NCBI GenBank assembly: GCA_034003625.1
Contig: JAVEYG010000021.1
Location: 23,353-87,352 of the forward strand
Direction of reading: 5' to 3'
DNA from: GWE2-42-39 sp034003625
Lineage (GTDB): Bacteria > Bacteroidota > Bacteroidia > Bacteroidales > Prolixibacteraceae
Length of the DNA: 64,000 bases
The notes under the pieces were generated by a model. That model saw nothing but the letters and a program-made list of their open reading frames with translations, was not told the DNA's origin and did no database searches. A program made the translations under genes and the position numbers. Below are positions 7,854 to 17,105 of the stretch, piece by piece. Each line of letters opens with the position of its first letter. Positions within the stretch are counted from its first letter, which is position 1.

Positions 7854-8077
7854 AGACCAGGTTAAAAACACTACCTGTTCTATGAAGACAAGTAATTGGA
7901 AAAGGAAATGCCCTTCCTGAAATTTCTCTGTTTGGTGATCAGTAAAAGAGCCCGGGAAACAAATACGTTACAGGCTGCATGTATTTTTGACATCGCGTAA
8001 AAACAAAACACAGTGCAATTCTGTTATAATTTTCAAGAATAATGTAAAAAATAATTGCAACTAAAAACTGTTAGAAT

Positions 8078-8764
8078 ATGAAACAAAAAATATTCATTGC
8101 GCTGTCCATTGCCATTTTGACCAGTGCAACTTTAACCGCCCAGTCCCAAAAACCTGCCGGACAATGCGAGTTTCCAAAACTTCCTTATGCGTACAATGCG
8201 TTGGAGCCATACATTGATGCCCAAACCATGGAACTGCATTACAGTAAGCACCACCAGGGGTATTACACCAATTTTATGAATGCAATTAAAGGTACGCCGG
8301 AAGCAAATCTGACATTGAAAGAAATTTTTGCAAAAGTCAGTAACCTGAGCAGCGCTATCCGGAACAACGGCGGAGGTTTTTACAATCATATCCTGTTCTG
8401 GGAAAACATGGGGCCGGAAAAAACAAGCCCTTCTTCAGAATTAAAACAAGCTATTGAGCGTGATTTTGGTTCGTTCGAAAAATTCAAGGAAACTTTTACC
8501 AATGCCGCAAAAACACAGTTTGGCAGCGGATGGGCATGGCTCGCTATCGATAGCAACGGGAAGTTGTTTGTCAGTTCCACACCCAACCAGGATAACCCGT
8601 TGATGGACGTGGCTGCAAAAAGAGGTACTCCCCTTCTTGCCCTCGACGTGTGGGAACATGCGTATTACCTTCATTACCAAAACCGGCGTCCGGAATATAT
8701 TGATAATTTCTGGAACGTGGTGAACTGGGACAAAGTCAACGAACGGTTTCGAATGACAAAATAG
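8078..8764 (+). CDS. Exported Fe/Mn superoxide dismutase
   Basis: Converts superoxide to hydrogen peroxide and oxygen. The 228-residue protein has an N-terminal signal peptide (1-21, MKQKIFIALSIAILTSATLT then AQ) ahead of the complete SOD fold, so it should act in the periplasm or at the outer face. All four metal ligands are visible: H54 (ELHYSKHH), H104 (FYNHILFW), D190 and H194 (LDVWEHAYY). Residues that separate Mn from Fe types look Mn-like or cambialistic: NNGGG before H104 rather than NNAAQ, and the glutamine in TPNQDNPLM. It stands alone between divergent and co-directional neighbours. The ATG at 8078 is needed for the signal peptide. Confidence 0.94.
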   Translation: MKQKIFIALSIAILTSATLTAQSQKPAGQCEFPKLPYAYNALEPYIDAQTMELHYSKHHQGYYTNFMNAIKGTPEANLTLKEIFAKVSNLSSAIRNNGGGFYNHILFWENMGPEKTSPSSELKQAIERDFGSFEKFKETFTNAAKTQFGSGWAWLAIDSNGKLFVSSTPNQDNPLMDVAAKRGTPLLALDVWEHAYYLHYQNRRPEYIDNFWNVVNWDKVNERFRMTK

Positions 8765-8939
8765 GCCCCGGACATAAAATATTTTCGGGATGAATAAAAT
8801 ACCGCTACACAACCCGGGATGAGAATTTCCTTTTTTCATCCCGAATGTAACTTTTCGGCATTTTACCAACCTTTTTACGTTTCCATCTGTTATTTTTATA
8901 AAAATGTAAAAATCGAAAACTTTTAATCCTGAAAACAGA

Positions 8940-10880
8940 ATGAGAACGAACAAATTTCTTCTGACCTTTGCCCTGCTGCTGGCCTCCTTCGTGCTTTCGG
9001 CACAAATGGTAGAACCTATCAAATGGAGTTTTTCTTCGGAGCAAAACAGAAATGAGGCAGAACTTTCTTTCAAGGCAACCATTGAAAATGACTGGCACCT
9101 GTATGATGTCCGGTTGCCAGAGGGCGGGCCGATTGCCACTTCCATTCATTATGCCGATTCCTCTTTGTTTGAATTTATTGGTGAAATTACCACTATTCCC
9201 AAAGCCGAAGAACATTTTGACGAAACATTCCAGATGACCCTCCGCTATTTCAGTAATGAGGTTGAAATAAAACAAAAATTGAAATTAAAGTCGGATGGTC
9301 CGGTTGAAATTAAAGGACATGTCGAATTTATGGGATGTAACGACGAGACCTGTTTGCCCCCGAATGAAGCAGATTTCAGTTTTTCTTTTAACACAGAAAA
9401 ACAGGAAAAAACAGCAGCCCGACAAACAAGTGGCCCTTCTCCTGATAATGCTCCTGTAAAAAGTCAGGGGATGTGGATCTTTTTACTGGTTTCGTTGCTG
9501 GCCGGTCTCGCTGCGGTTGTGACCCCCTGTGTTTTCCCGATGATCCCGATGACCGTTTCGTTTTTCATACGCGGAAGCGAAAACCGGGGAAAAGCCATTT
9601 CAACCGGGTTATTTTTCGGATTGTCGATCGTATTTATTTATACCCTGCTGGGCGCCTTATTTTCATTTGGGGTGTTTGGTCCTAATGCAGGAAACATCCT
9701 TAGCACGCACTGGATACCAAACCTGGTTTTCTTCCTGCTTTTCCTGATCTTTGCTATTTCCTTTTTGGGCGCTTTCGAGATTGTTTTACCCAGCAGCCTG
9801 GTCAACAAAACAGACGCAAAAGCCGACAAAGGCGGTTTTGTCGGAGCTTTTTTCATGGCCCTAACCACAGTAATCGTTTCATTTTCGTGTACCGGCCCGT
9901 TTGTCGGGGCGCTGATCATCGAAGCGGTACAGGTAGGCGGCTTACGGCCCATGCTGGGAATGTTTGCTTTCGGGTTGGCTTTTGCAACGCCTTTTACCCT
10001 GCTGGCCGTATTCCCTTCGGCCATGAAAAAACTGCCCAAATCGGGGGGATGGCTCAATGCAGTGAAAGTGGTATTTGCCTTCATCCTGATGGCTTTTGGA
10101 ATGAAATTCCTGAGCAACATTGACCAGGTTTACGGACTGGGACTGATCAGCCGTGAGATCTACATAACGATATGGACTGTACTGTTCTTCCTGTTGGGAA
10201 TGTATTTTCTCGGTAAAATAAAATTTTCGCACGACAGCGACCTGCCATTTATCAGCGTGCCCCGGCTGATCCTTGCCATCGTGACTTTTTCGTTTACCAT
10301 TTACCTGTTCACCGGGTTGTTCGGCGCTTCCCTGAACGGCATTTCATCATTAATCCCGCCGCCGTCGCCACATACATTTTCCATGCAGCAAAATGTGGTT
10401 AAGGGAAATACCGATTCTGCCGAACTTTGCGGCCCTGCCCGATATGCCGGCACATTGCACCTTCCGCAAAGCCTGCCTGGCTATTTCGATTTTGAACAGG
10501 GAATGGATTGTGCCAGAGAACAGGGCAAGCCGGCATTTGTGGTTTTCAAAGGCCATGCCTGCGCCAACTGCAAAAAAATGGAATCGTCGGTATGGACTGA
10601 TCCGGAAACACTGAAGCTGCTCAACGAAAACTATGTGGTCATCGGGCTGTACACCGACGACCGTACATCCCTGCCAGAAGAAGAATGGTATACTTCTGAA
10701 CTTGACGGGAAAGAGAAAAACACGCTGGGAAAGAAAAATTTAGACATACTGATCAGCCGGTACCAGACCAACAGCATCCCGTTCCATGCCATCATTCAAC
10801 CCGATGGCACACAGAAAACGCTCGGAGTCACTTTTGATGCCAATGAATTCAGGGAATTTGTCAGGAACCGACCGAATTAG
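8940..10880 (+). CDS. dsbD: Thiol:disulfide interchange protein DsbD
   Basis: Carries reducing power from cytoplasmic thioredoxin across the inner membrane to periplasmic proteins. 646 residues: signal peptide (1-21), N-terminal immunoglobulin-like alpha domain with the cysteine pair FMGCNDETCLPP (about 138-144), an eight-helix CcdA-type membrane domain with C197 in VVTPCVFPMIPMT and C317 in SFSCTGPFVG, and a C-terminal thioredoxin domain with the CANC active site (C541, C544). All six redox cysteines expected of the three-domain form are present. The last 4 bases overlap the end of the convergent acyltransferase gene. Annotation as DsbD is firm; its particular clients are unknown. Confidence 0.95.
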   Translation: MRTNKFLLTFALLLASFVLSAQMVEPIKWSFSSEQNRNEAELSFKATIENDWHLYDVRLPEGGPIATSIHYADSSLFEFIGEITTIPKAEEHFDETFQMTLRYFSNEVEIKQKLKLKSDGPVEIKGHVEFMGCNDETCLPPNEADFSFSFNTEKQEKTAARQTSGPSPDNAPVKSQGMWIFLLVSLLAGLAAVVTPCVFPMIPMTVSFFIRGSENRGKAISTGLFFGLSIVFIYTLLGALFSFGVFGPNAGNILSTHWIPNLVFFLLFLIFAISFLGAFEIVLPSSLVNKTDAKADKGGFVGAFFMALTTVIVSFSCTGPFVGALIIEAVQVGGLRPMLGMFAFGLAFATPFTLLAVFPSAMKKLPKSGGWLNAVKVVFAFILMAFGMKFLSNIDQVYGLGLISREIYITIWTVLFFLLGMYFLGKIKFSHDSDLPFISVPRLILAIVTFSFTIYLFTGLFGASLNGISSLIPPPSPHTFSMQQNVVKGNTDSAELCGPARYAGTLHLPQSLPGYFDFEQGMDCAREQGKPAFVVFKGHACANCKKMESSVWTDPETLKLLNENYVVIGLYTDDRTSLPEEEWYTSELDGKEKNTLGKKNLDILISRYQTNSIPFHAIIQPDGTQKTLGVTFDANEFREFVRNRPN

Positions 10881-12394
10881 AACCGAAAATAAATAAACGG
10901 TTGTATCTCGCTGCGGGCAACTATTGAAATAATTGTCAGTAATATAATTGACACAAAAATTTGGACAACCATAGGGGAAGCAATAAAGTTTCCCCTTATT
11001 TTTTCCTTGATATGGAAGGGCGTCCAGATAAGCAACAGGCCAAGTACAAAAACGAACAGTACATTTTGGTATGCAGCCCAGTCGCTCAGAGGGTTTCGCG
11101 GCATTAAATGATTCCCGACCTGATAGAAAAACTGCCGTACCTTTTCGTTGCTCTCGAGCCGGAAAAAAATCCAGGCAAAACTGACTACCAGGAAAGTTGA
11201 AAACACGGAAACAAGCCGCCAAAAGCTGTTCAAATTCCGGGGCGAAGGAACCACCGAGCGAAACATTTTTTCAGCGACCAGTACACATCCGTGCAGGCTT
11301 CCCCAGATCATAAACCGCAGGTTGGCACCATGCCACAGCCCTCCCAAAACCATGACCGCAAGCAAATTCAGGTACATCCTGAACTTCCCTTTCCGATTCC
11401 CTCCCAACGGAATATACAGGTAATCTTTCAACCAGGTGGAAAGCGAAATGTGCCAGCGGTGCCAGAAATCGGTGAGATTGGTTGCCTGATATGGCGCATT
11501 GAAATTCACCGGGATTTTAAAGCCCAGCATCAGGGCCAACCCAATGGCAATGTCGGTATAGCCCGAAAAATCGCAATAAATCTGGATGGAATAGGAAAAC
11601 AGGGCCAACAGGTTTTCCATCCCCGAATACGAAAGCGGCGTATCGAAAACACGGTCAACAAAATTAATTGCCAGAAAATCGGCAATTACCATCTTTTTGA
11701 AAAGCCCTTTCAGTATTAAATACAACGAATGACTAAACTCCTGTCGGCTAAGTTTGTATTTCCGGTACAACTGCGGGATAAAATAGGAAGCCCGTACAAT
11801 CGGGCCGGCCACTAATTGCGGAAAGAAGCTCAGGTAAAAACTGAAATCCAGGAAATTGCGGACAGGCTGTACCTGTTTCCGGTATACATCCACAAGGTAA
11901 CTGATAGCCTGAAATGTATAAAACGAAATCCCGATTGGCAGGAGAATATCATAAATATCTGCTGTTCCGCCCATCAGTTCATTTTGCAAACAGGTAAGCC
12001 AGTTCACCGCCCTGAACCGGGCAGAAAAAATATGGTTGACGGTTTCAGTAAAAAAAACAGCGTATTTGTAAAAACCCAGCATCAACAGGTCCGACGATAC
12101 AGCCAGCACAAGAAACAGCTTTTTTTGCCTGCTTTTTGCAATCAATATTCCGAAGGAATAATTCATCAGACAGGAAAACAACAAAAGCAAAAAATAAAAG
12201 CCGTTAATTTTGAAGTAAAAAAACAGGCTGACCATCAACAGATAAGCATTTCGCAGTTTCATCCGCGAAAAAACCAGCGAATAGATCCCGAGAAATAAGA
12301 CAAAAAACACCCAAAATAACAGGCTTGTAAAAAACATCGGGCTGTTCCCGGAATACAGGAACCAGTCGGGCCATATCGTTTCTAAAATGTTCAT
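10877..12394 (-). CDS. MBOAT-family O-acyltransferase (AlgI/DltB type)
   Basis: A 505-residue polytopic membrane acyltransferase that passes acyl groups, usually acetyl, across the inner membrane to an extracytoplasmic polymer. It shows about ten hydrophobic segments, the conserved LPIGISFYTFQAISYLVDVY region, the WHRWHISLSTWLKDYLYIPL motif (H312, H315) and the invariant histidine in GGLWHGAN (H355). The start ATG overlaps the stop of the preceding SGNH hydrolase gene (ATGA), so the two proteins are made together. No alginate or dlt genes are nearby; the target may be a surface polysaccharide, peptidoglycan or other envelope polymer (inference). Confidence 0.93.
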   Translation of the reverse strand: MNILETIWPDWFLYSGNSPMFFTSLLFWVFFVLFLGIYSLVFSRMKLRNAYLLMVSLFFYFKINGFYFLLLLFSCLMNYSFGILIAKSRQKKLFLVLAVSSDLLMLGFYKYAVFFTETVNHIFSARFRAVNWLTCLQNELMGGTADIYDILLPIGISFYTFQAISYLVDVYRKQVQPVRNFLDFSFYLSFFPQLVAGPIVRASYFIPQLYRKYKLSRQEFSHSLYLILKGLFKKMVIADFLAINFVDRVFDTPLSYSGMENLLALFSYSIQIYCDFSGYTDIAIGLALMLGFKIPVNFNAPYQATNLTDFWHRWHISLSTWLKDYLYIPLGGNRKGKFRMYLNLLAVMVLGGLWHGANLRFMIWGSLHGCVLVAEKMFRSVVPSPRNLNSFWRLVSVFSTFLVVSFAWIFFRLESNEKVRQFFYQVGNHLMPRNPLSDWAAYQNVLFVFVLGLLLIWTPFHIKEKIRGNFIASPMVVQIFVSIILLTIISIVARSEIQPFIYFRF

Positions 12395-13785
12395 TCGGTT
12401 ACTGGGTTTCGCAAATATTCTTCATATCCTGTCAAGATGAGTGCTGCCAGGTGGTTACCTGTTTTTTCGGCACCTTCCGTTGTAAAATGAACGTAATCTT
12501 TTTGTCCAAGCTGCGGGCTGGCATTTACCCAGGCTGTCATGGAACCGGTTCCCCCCATAAATTCTTCCAAATCCCAGAAAGCACAATTACAGATACGGGC
12601 CGCTTCGGATTGCGCCTCCCTGATCGCCCTTATGTTGGGATACGAAACCACCTGCCCGTTTTCTTTCCTGCCCATGTCTGAGATACCGATAAGCAGTACC
12701 GGAATGCCGGAGAACAAGTGCTTCATTCTTTTTATCTCGCGGACCAGTTGATCCCGGTAACTATTGTATTCTTTCAACTGTTGCGGCGCGATATTGACCC
12801 CGTAATGCAAAATAAGTAAGCCGGGACTGATCAGTTTTGCCGTTTCTTCCATTGCCTGTTCGTCAGATTTTGAAAACGGAGGGAATGAAAGTCCACGTAA
12901 CGCAATGTTATCCACCTGAACGCCCGATTTTGCTTCTAATGAAAAAGCCGATAATTCAAAACTGTCTGTGGGGTGAAAATATATCCCAATGTCCGGAGGG
13001 GTGAAATTGAAATCAAAATCCAGGGCGCCGAACGAGGTAGCTCCGGCCACTTCCCCCTTATAGATCACCTTTCCCCCGCTTTTCAGGATAATACCACACT
13101 CGCCGGGCGAACGGTAAAATATTCTCAGTTTCTGATAGTCCTTTTCATTTTCTCTTTTCCGTATCTGCCTGATCCGGAACCATCCTTCCCTACCAGGAAA
13201 CAATACTGCCGTTTTGAAAACCACTGACCGGTTTTTCACACTGTCGTTTATGTTTGGAAAATTGATGATAACCCAGTTCTCCGAACGTTCCACCGTAAAT
13301 GAATGAGTAATATTGTACAAGAGGTCGGGAGCGATCATCCCAATGCCTGCCCCGCCAAATTTTTGCTGAAACTGTTTACGCAGGGCCGATGTTATACGGT
13401 CGCCCTCGATCTGTGAATCGCCGAAATACATAATACGCAGCGGCGACTGCCGATCGGGCAGTTCTTTCAGTTTTAAAAAAAACGGGGACAAAACCGACGA
13501 ATCGCCCGAAGGATATTTCAATCCTGGTGCATTTAGTTCCTGTGAAATGTGATTTTGTGAAATGGCGCCAGAAACCTTTGCCTGCAAAGTATCCCGGACT
13601 TCCGTCTTCAACGAATCGACAGCCAGTATGCCCGCGCCAGCCGTATGTTCTTCGGAGCCTGTTTCTTTTAATGCAGACGGAGATTCTTTCGGTTTCAGGA
13701 AACCGGGTTCCCCGAAAAAAAAAGAAACCACCAGAAAGCCGCCCAGTATCAATAAAACATACAGAAATGCCCCAAATGGTTTCAT
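12391..13785 (-). CDS. SGNH-hydrolase-like membrane-anchored protein, partner of MBOAT
   Basis: A 464-residue protein with an N-terminal membrane anchor (about 5-24), a low-complexity linker (30-95) and a GDSL/SGNH hydrolase domain. The nucleophile block is MYFGDSQIEGD (S124), there is a later HYGVN block that supplies the asparagine, and a DYVHFT block supplies the Asp-His pair (D430, H433). Insertion between the blocks (about 170-290) forms an extra beta-rich domain. It is translationally coupled to the MBOAT gene. In alginate, cellulose and peptidoglycan systems an SGNH protein outside the membrane completes the acetyl transfer begun by the MBOAT protein (known), so an O-acylation role is likely; deacylation is the alternative. 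Confidence 0.85.
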   Translation of the reverse strand: MKPFGAFLYVLLILGGFLVVSFFFGEPGFLKPKESPSALKETGSEEHTAGAGILAVDSLKTEVRDTLQAKVSGAISQNHISQELNAPGLKYPSGDSSVLSPFFLKLKELPDRQSPLRIMYFGDSQIEGDRITSALRKQFQQKFGGAGIGMIAPDLLYNITHSFTVERSENWVIINFPNINDSVKNRSVVFKTAVLFPGREGWFRIRQIRKRENEKDYQKLRIFYRSPGECGIILKSGGKVIYKGEVAGATSFGALDFDFNFTPPDIGIYFHPTDSFELSAFSLEAKSGVQVDNIALRGLSFPPFSKSDEQAMEETAKLISPGLLILHYGVNIAPQQLKEYNSYRDQLVREIKRMKHLFSGIPVLLIGISDMGRKENGQVVSYPNIRAIREAQSEAARICNCAFWDLEEFMGGTGSMTAWVNASPQLGQKDYVHFTTEGAEKTGNHLAALILTGYEEYLRNPVTE

Positions 13786-13952
13786 ATTTTTTGCTTTTGC
13801 CTGTCAGAGTAAAGCTAAAAAAATGTTTCCGTAAATTCAACAAAAGATTTGCAGCAAAAATCTGTAGAAAGCAGAATCCCTCAACACTGGGACACAACAG
13901 CAACAACGAATTTGACAATCTTCCGGAAGGCTGCTCCTCTCCGTTTCTTCAA

Positions 13953-15578
13953 TTAACTTTTCCGGGGGATTTTTAGTTTCTGTCCCGGGAAAATACGCGC
14001 TGATTTTCCCAGCCCGTTGGCCTGCATTATATCATTATTTGAAATTCCGGGATATTTTCGGGCAATGTCGTATAGATTATCGCCACGACGCACGGTATAG
14101 TAAATATATTCCGGGTCGCCCCCGTCAGCAACTATCGCGGGGGTTTTTGTTACCGGCGATTTATCGTTGTTTGCAAATTTTTGTTTCTCCGCATAACTCA
14201 TCGAGTTAATAGTTGCATATTCCCGGCTTACGTTTTTGGGCTTATAAACTACCAGTTTTTGTCCAACCCGGATCAGATTCCTGCTAATATTGTTCCAGTA
14301 ACGCAAATCGGAAAGCCCTACTTTGTACCACGAAGAAATGCTTCCCAGGTTATCGCCCGACTTCACGGTGTAATACAACTTATCCATGTCTTTAATATCA
14401 ACAACCTGGTGCCCAGGGTGGTGCTGATTTTTGCTTTGCGGATTCACGATGCTGTTGTTTGGAAAAAATTCGTTCCTTTTATAACGGAAGATCGAATCTT
14501 CGTTGTCGATATAAGCGGTTACCTGTTCAATCGGTATTTTCAGTACATACGGTTTGTCTTTTGTGGCCGGGATAATGTCGCGGCGATATTGCGGATTGAG
14601 CGACCGGAGCTGTTCGACAGGAACGTTCAATACATCGGAAACCTGCTTGAAATGAAGATAATCTTTGACCATCATGGTATCGGCAATGATCGGAAAATCG
14701 GGATATATGGGTTGAAGATTGTGTTTTTGATAATGTTCCATGACATAGGTAGCGGCAATAAATGCAGGCACATATTCGCGTGTTTCGCGGGGAAGGTTAT
14801 AATATATTTTCCAGTAGTCCCTGGTTCCTCCCGAGCGGCGGACCGCTTTATTGATATTTCCCGGCCCGTAGTTGTATGCGGCGATTACCAGGTGCCAGTT
14901 CTGATAAATCTTATACAGATCGGATAAATATTTTGCTGCTGCTTCGGTCGATTTCACAGGGTCGCAACGTTCATCGATAAAAGTCCCGACCTCAAGTTTG
15001 TACATTCGCCCGGTACCATACATAAACTGCCACAAGCCCACCGCGCCGGCGCGTGACCGGATGGCAGGGTTCAATGCCGACTCAATGATCGACAGGTATT
15101 TTAATTCCATCGGCAGGTTATATTTATCGAACACTTCTTCAAAAATCGGGAAATAGTAGTTGCTCAGTCCCAGCATCACTTCCACTAATTTTCTCTTTTT
15201 CACCGTATAAAGTGCGATGAAATTTTTAACCGTCTGATTGTACGACAGATCAACATACGACTGAATGGATTGCAGGCGTTCAATGTAAACCGAATCGGGC
15301 AGCAGACCGAGCGTATCAATATCGGTAAGTTCGATACTGTCGATAGAAAACGCATTTTGAACATACCATGAATTGAGAAGGCTGTCAATCTGCGCCGAGA
15401 ATATCTCGTTTACTTCTTCGTCGGGCAAAAGATAATATTTGTCGTAACCGTCGGCAACTGTATCAACCGACGCAATTTGTATAGTACGTACCCTCCGTAT
15501 GTCTTCTTTCCCTTTCGCAAACAATGAAAAAGATGCTGTTGCAAGTACTGTAAGTATAATAAAAAGTCGTTTCATCAT
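13953..15578 (-). CDS. Membrane-bound lytic transglycosylase, MltD-like, with two LysM domains
   Basis: Cuts peptidoglycan glycan strands to 1,6-anhydro ends in the periplasm. 541 residues: signal peptide (1-21, MMKRLFIILTVLATASFSLF), a family 1 transglycosylase domain (about 145-270) with catalytic glutamate E166 in YLSIIESALNP, and the GAVGLWQFM and AAYNYGPGN motifs; then two LysM peptidoglycan-binding repeats near 400-450 (YYTVKSGDNL) and 494-540 (YYTVRRGDNL). Fifteen bases after the DUF5683 gene and last in the parA-parB-DUF5683-mltD operon. No lipobox is seen, unlike E. coli MltD. Confidence 0.93.
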   Translation of the reverse strand: MMKRLFIILTVLATASFSLFAKGKEDIRRVRTIQIASVDTVADGYDKYYLLPDEEVNEIFSAQIDSLLNSWYVQNAFSIDSIELTDIDTLGLLPDSVYIERLQSIQSYVDLSYNQTVKNFIALYTVKKRKLVEVMLGLSNYYFPIFEEVFDKYNLPMELKYLSIIESALNPAIRSRAGAVGLWQFMYGTGRMYKLEVGTFIDERCDPVKSTEAAAKYLSDLYKIYQNWHLVIAAYNYGPGNINKAVRRSGGTRDYWKIYYNLPRETREYVPAFIAATYVMEHYQKHNLQPIYPDFPIIADTMMVKDYLHFKQVSDVLNVPVEQLRSLNPQYRRDIIPATKDKPYVLKIPIEQVTAYIDNEDSIFRYKRNEFFPNNSIVNPQSKNQHHPGHQVVDIKDMDKLYYTVKSGDNLGSISSWYKVGLSDLRYWNNISRNLIRVGQKLVVYKPKNVSREYATINSMSYAEKQKFANNDKSPVTKTPAIVADGGDPEYIYYTVRRGDNLYDIARKYPGISNNDIMQANGLGKSARIFPGQKLKIPRKS

Positions 15579-15593
15579 GTTATTTTCCCAAAT

Positions 15594-16196
15594 TTAAAAA
15601 ATTATGCGACAATTAAACCCAATCATTTTCTGATCGAGGCAATAGATGGTTTCCGGGACCCACATCATAGAAAGATCGTCGCTAATGTCAAAATTGAAGA
15701 AATGCGCATCTACACTGGCATCAATAATATTCAGGGCATAAAACGCAGCGGTGAAAATAATGTTCATGTCCCGATACCTGCGGGCTCCGTCTTTTGCCTG
15801 TTTCAACTTATCGGCAAATTCGCGGACATCTCCTGCATTATTCATGTTATAGAACTTCACCGCTTCGATCTCCAGGTGCGAATTTGTCTTCGGATCGGTA
15901 TCTGAAATATCTGTATGGGCTTGTTTATATAAAATATACTGGTCGTTATTCCAGTCGATAGCCACGGCAAAGCCGATAAAACCACCGTACACGATCGGCA
16001 CTTTCCAGTATTTTTTATTGTATATCTGCCCCAAACCGGGAAGTACAGCCGAATACAAAGTTGCCTTACGGGGAGAATGTACCGGTCCATCTTTTTTTAC
16101 CCGCACCGAATCCTGTCCAGTTACTTCCTGGGCGTAGGCCAATACATGCGTACCTGCTACCAAAACAGCCACTAATAATATCCGTATGTATTTCAA
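15594..16196 (-). CDS. DUF5683 membrane protein in the parAB-mltD operon
   Basis: A 200-residue protein of unknown function found in Bacteroidota next to parAB. It has a signal peptide (MKYIRILLVAVLVAGTHVLA, then YAQ), a conserved VLPGLGQIYNKKYWKVPIVY stretch that starts a hydrophobic hairpin, a GGFIGFAVAID segment and a final hydrophobic helix (FTAAFYALNIIDASVDAHFF). The start is TTG at 16196: no ATG or GTG is available that would keep the signal peptide. Gaps to parB (21 bases) and mltD (15 bases) show one operon. The position between chromosome partition and cell-wall genes hints at an envelope role, but nothing more can be read. Confidence 0.85.
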   Translation of the reverse strand: MKYIRILLVAVLVAGTHVLAYAQEVTGQDSVRVKKDGPVHSPRKATLYSAVLPGLGQIYNKKYWKVPIVYGGFIGFAVAIDWNNDQYILYKQAHTDISDTDPKTNSHLEIEAVKFYNMNNAGDVREFADKLKQAKDGARRYRDMNIIFTAAFYALNIIDASVDAHFFNFDISDDLSMMWVPETIYCLDQKMIGFNCRIIF

Positions 16197-16217
16197 GACA
16201 ATAGCTTTTTCCCAGTA

Positions 16218-17090
16218 TTATGCTTCTAATTTATCTAAAATCCCCAATATACGTTCCAATTCTTCAGACGATTTAAACGGAATCACGATTTTCCCTTTTC
16301 CTTTCGAATTCATGCTGAAGTCAATATTGGTTTTGAAATACTTGGTCAAATGATTTTTCAGTTTCTCGTATTCAGCCGGAAATTTTGTTTTGGGCGGGTT
16401 ATCTTTTGTCTCTGCTTTTTCTTCATTCAGGTGGCGCACAAATTCTTCCACTTTCCGTACCGAGAAATCATATTTGAGGATTTGCCCATAGACCATGACT
16501 TGCAGTTCAGGGTCTTCCACGCCGATCAGTGCGCGGGCATGCCCCATGGAGATACGTTTGTCCACAATTCCTTTCTGAATAACGGCGGGCAATTTCAGAA
16601 GGCGTAAATAATTGGTCACGGTCGAGCGTTTCTTGCCGACCCGTTCGCTGAGCGATTCCTGGGTCAGCTTGCATTCTTCGATCAGCCGTTGGTAACTGAG
16701 GGCTATTTCAATGGCGTCCAGGTCTTCACGTTGTATATTTTCAACCAGGGCCATTTCAAGCATCCCGTCATCGTCGGCTACTCTGACAAAAGCCGGGATG
16801 GTTTTCAGACCGGCCATCCGGGCTGCCCGAAAGCGGCGTTCTCCGGCAATGATCTGATACTTGTCGCCGTCGACCTTACGAAGGGTAACCGGCTGAATAA
16901 TCCCGATTTCCTTGATTGATGCTGCAAGTTCCTTCAGGGTTTCTTCATCAAAATTAGTACGCGGCTGAAAGGGATTGGCCACAATTTTCGATATTTCGAT
17001 TTCACTGATCGACGAACCGTGTTCTTTCATTTTGGCGGCATCGTCAATCAGGGCCCCTAACCCCCGGCCTAAGACATTCTTTTTTCCCAT
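16218..17090 (-). CDS. parB: Chromosome-partitioning protein ParB
   Basis: CTP-dependent DNA clamp that loads at parS and spreads over the origin region. 290 residues with the N-terminal ParB/CTPase domain (EISKIVANPFQPRTNFDEET at about 26-45, GERRFRAARMAGL at about 76-88), the helix-turn-helix (about 135-185, LTQESLSERVGKKRSTVTNY) and a C-terminal dimerisation segment after a charged linker. N-terminal MGKKNVLGRGLGALI is the short ParA-stimulating motif usual in chromosomal ParB. Follows parA by 15 bases. I saw no parS-like palindrome in the window. Confidence 0.96.
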   Translation of the reverse strand: MGKKNVLGRGLGALIDDAAKMKEHGSSISEIEISKIVANPFQPRTNFDEETLKELAASIKEIGIIQPVTLRKVDGDKYQIIAGERRFRAARMAGLKTIPAFVRVADDDGMLEMALVENIQREDLDAIEIALSYQRLIEECKLTQESLSERVGKKRSTVTNYLRLLKLPAVIQKGIVDKRISMGHARALIGVEDPELQVMVYGQILKYDFSVRKVEEFVRHLNEEKAETKDNPPKTKFPAEYEKLKNHLTKYFKTNIDFSMNSKGKGKIVIPFKSSEELERILGILDKLEA

Positions 17091-17105
17091 AACTTAAAAG
17101 GACTT

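Noticed and set aside
8815..8843. Hairpin cgggatga/tcatcccg between the superoxide dismutase gene and dsbD
   Set aside because: 8-base stem with a 13-base loop and no T-run after it; too weak to call a terminator.
8441..9145. Open frame of 234 codons on the minus strand
   Set aside because: Overlaps the superoxide dismutase end and the start of dsbD on the other strand; not protein-like.
14181..14927. Open frame of 248 codons on the plus strand
   Set aside because: Lies wholly antisense to the mltD-like gene, has no recognisable domain and follows the codon shadow of the real gene.
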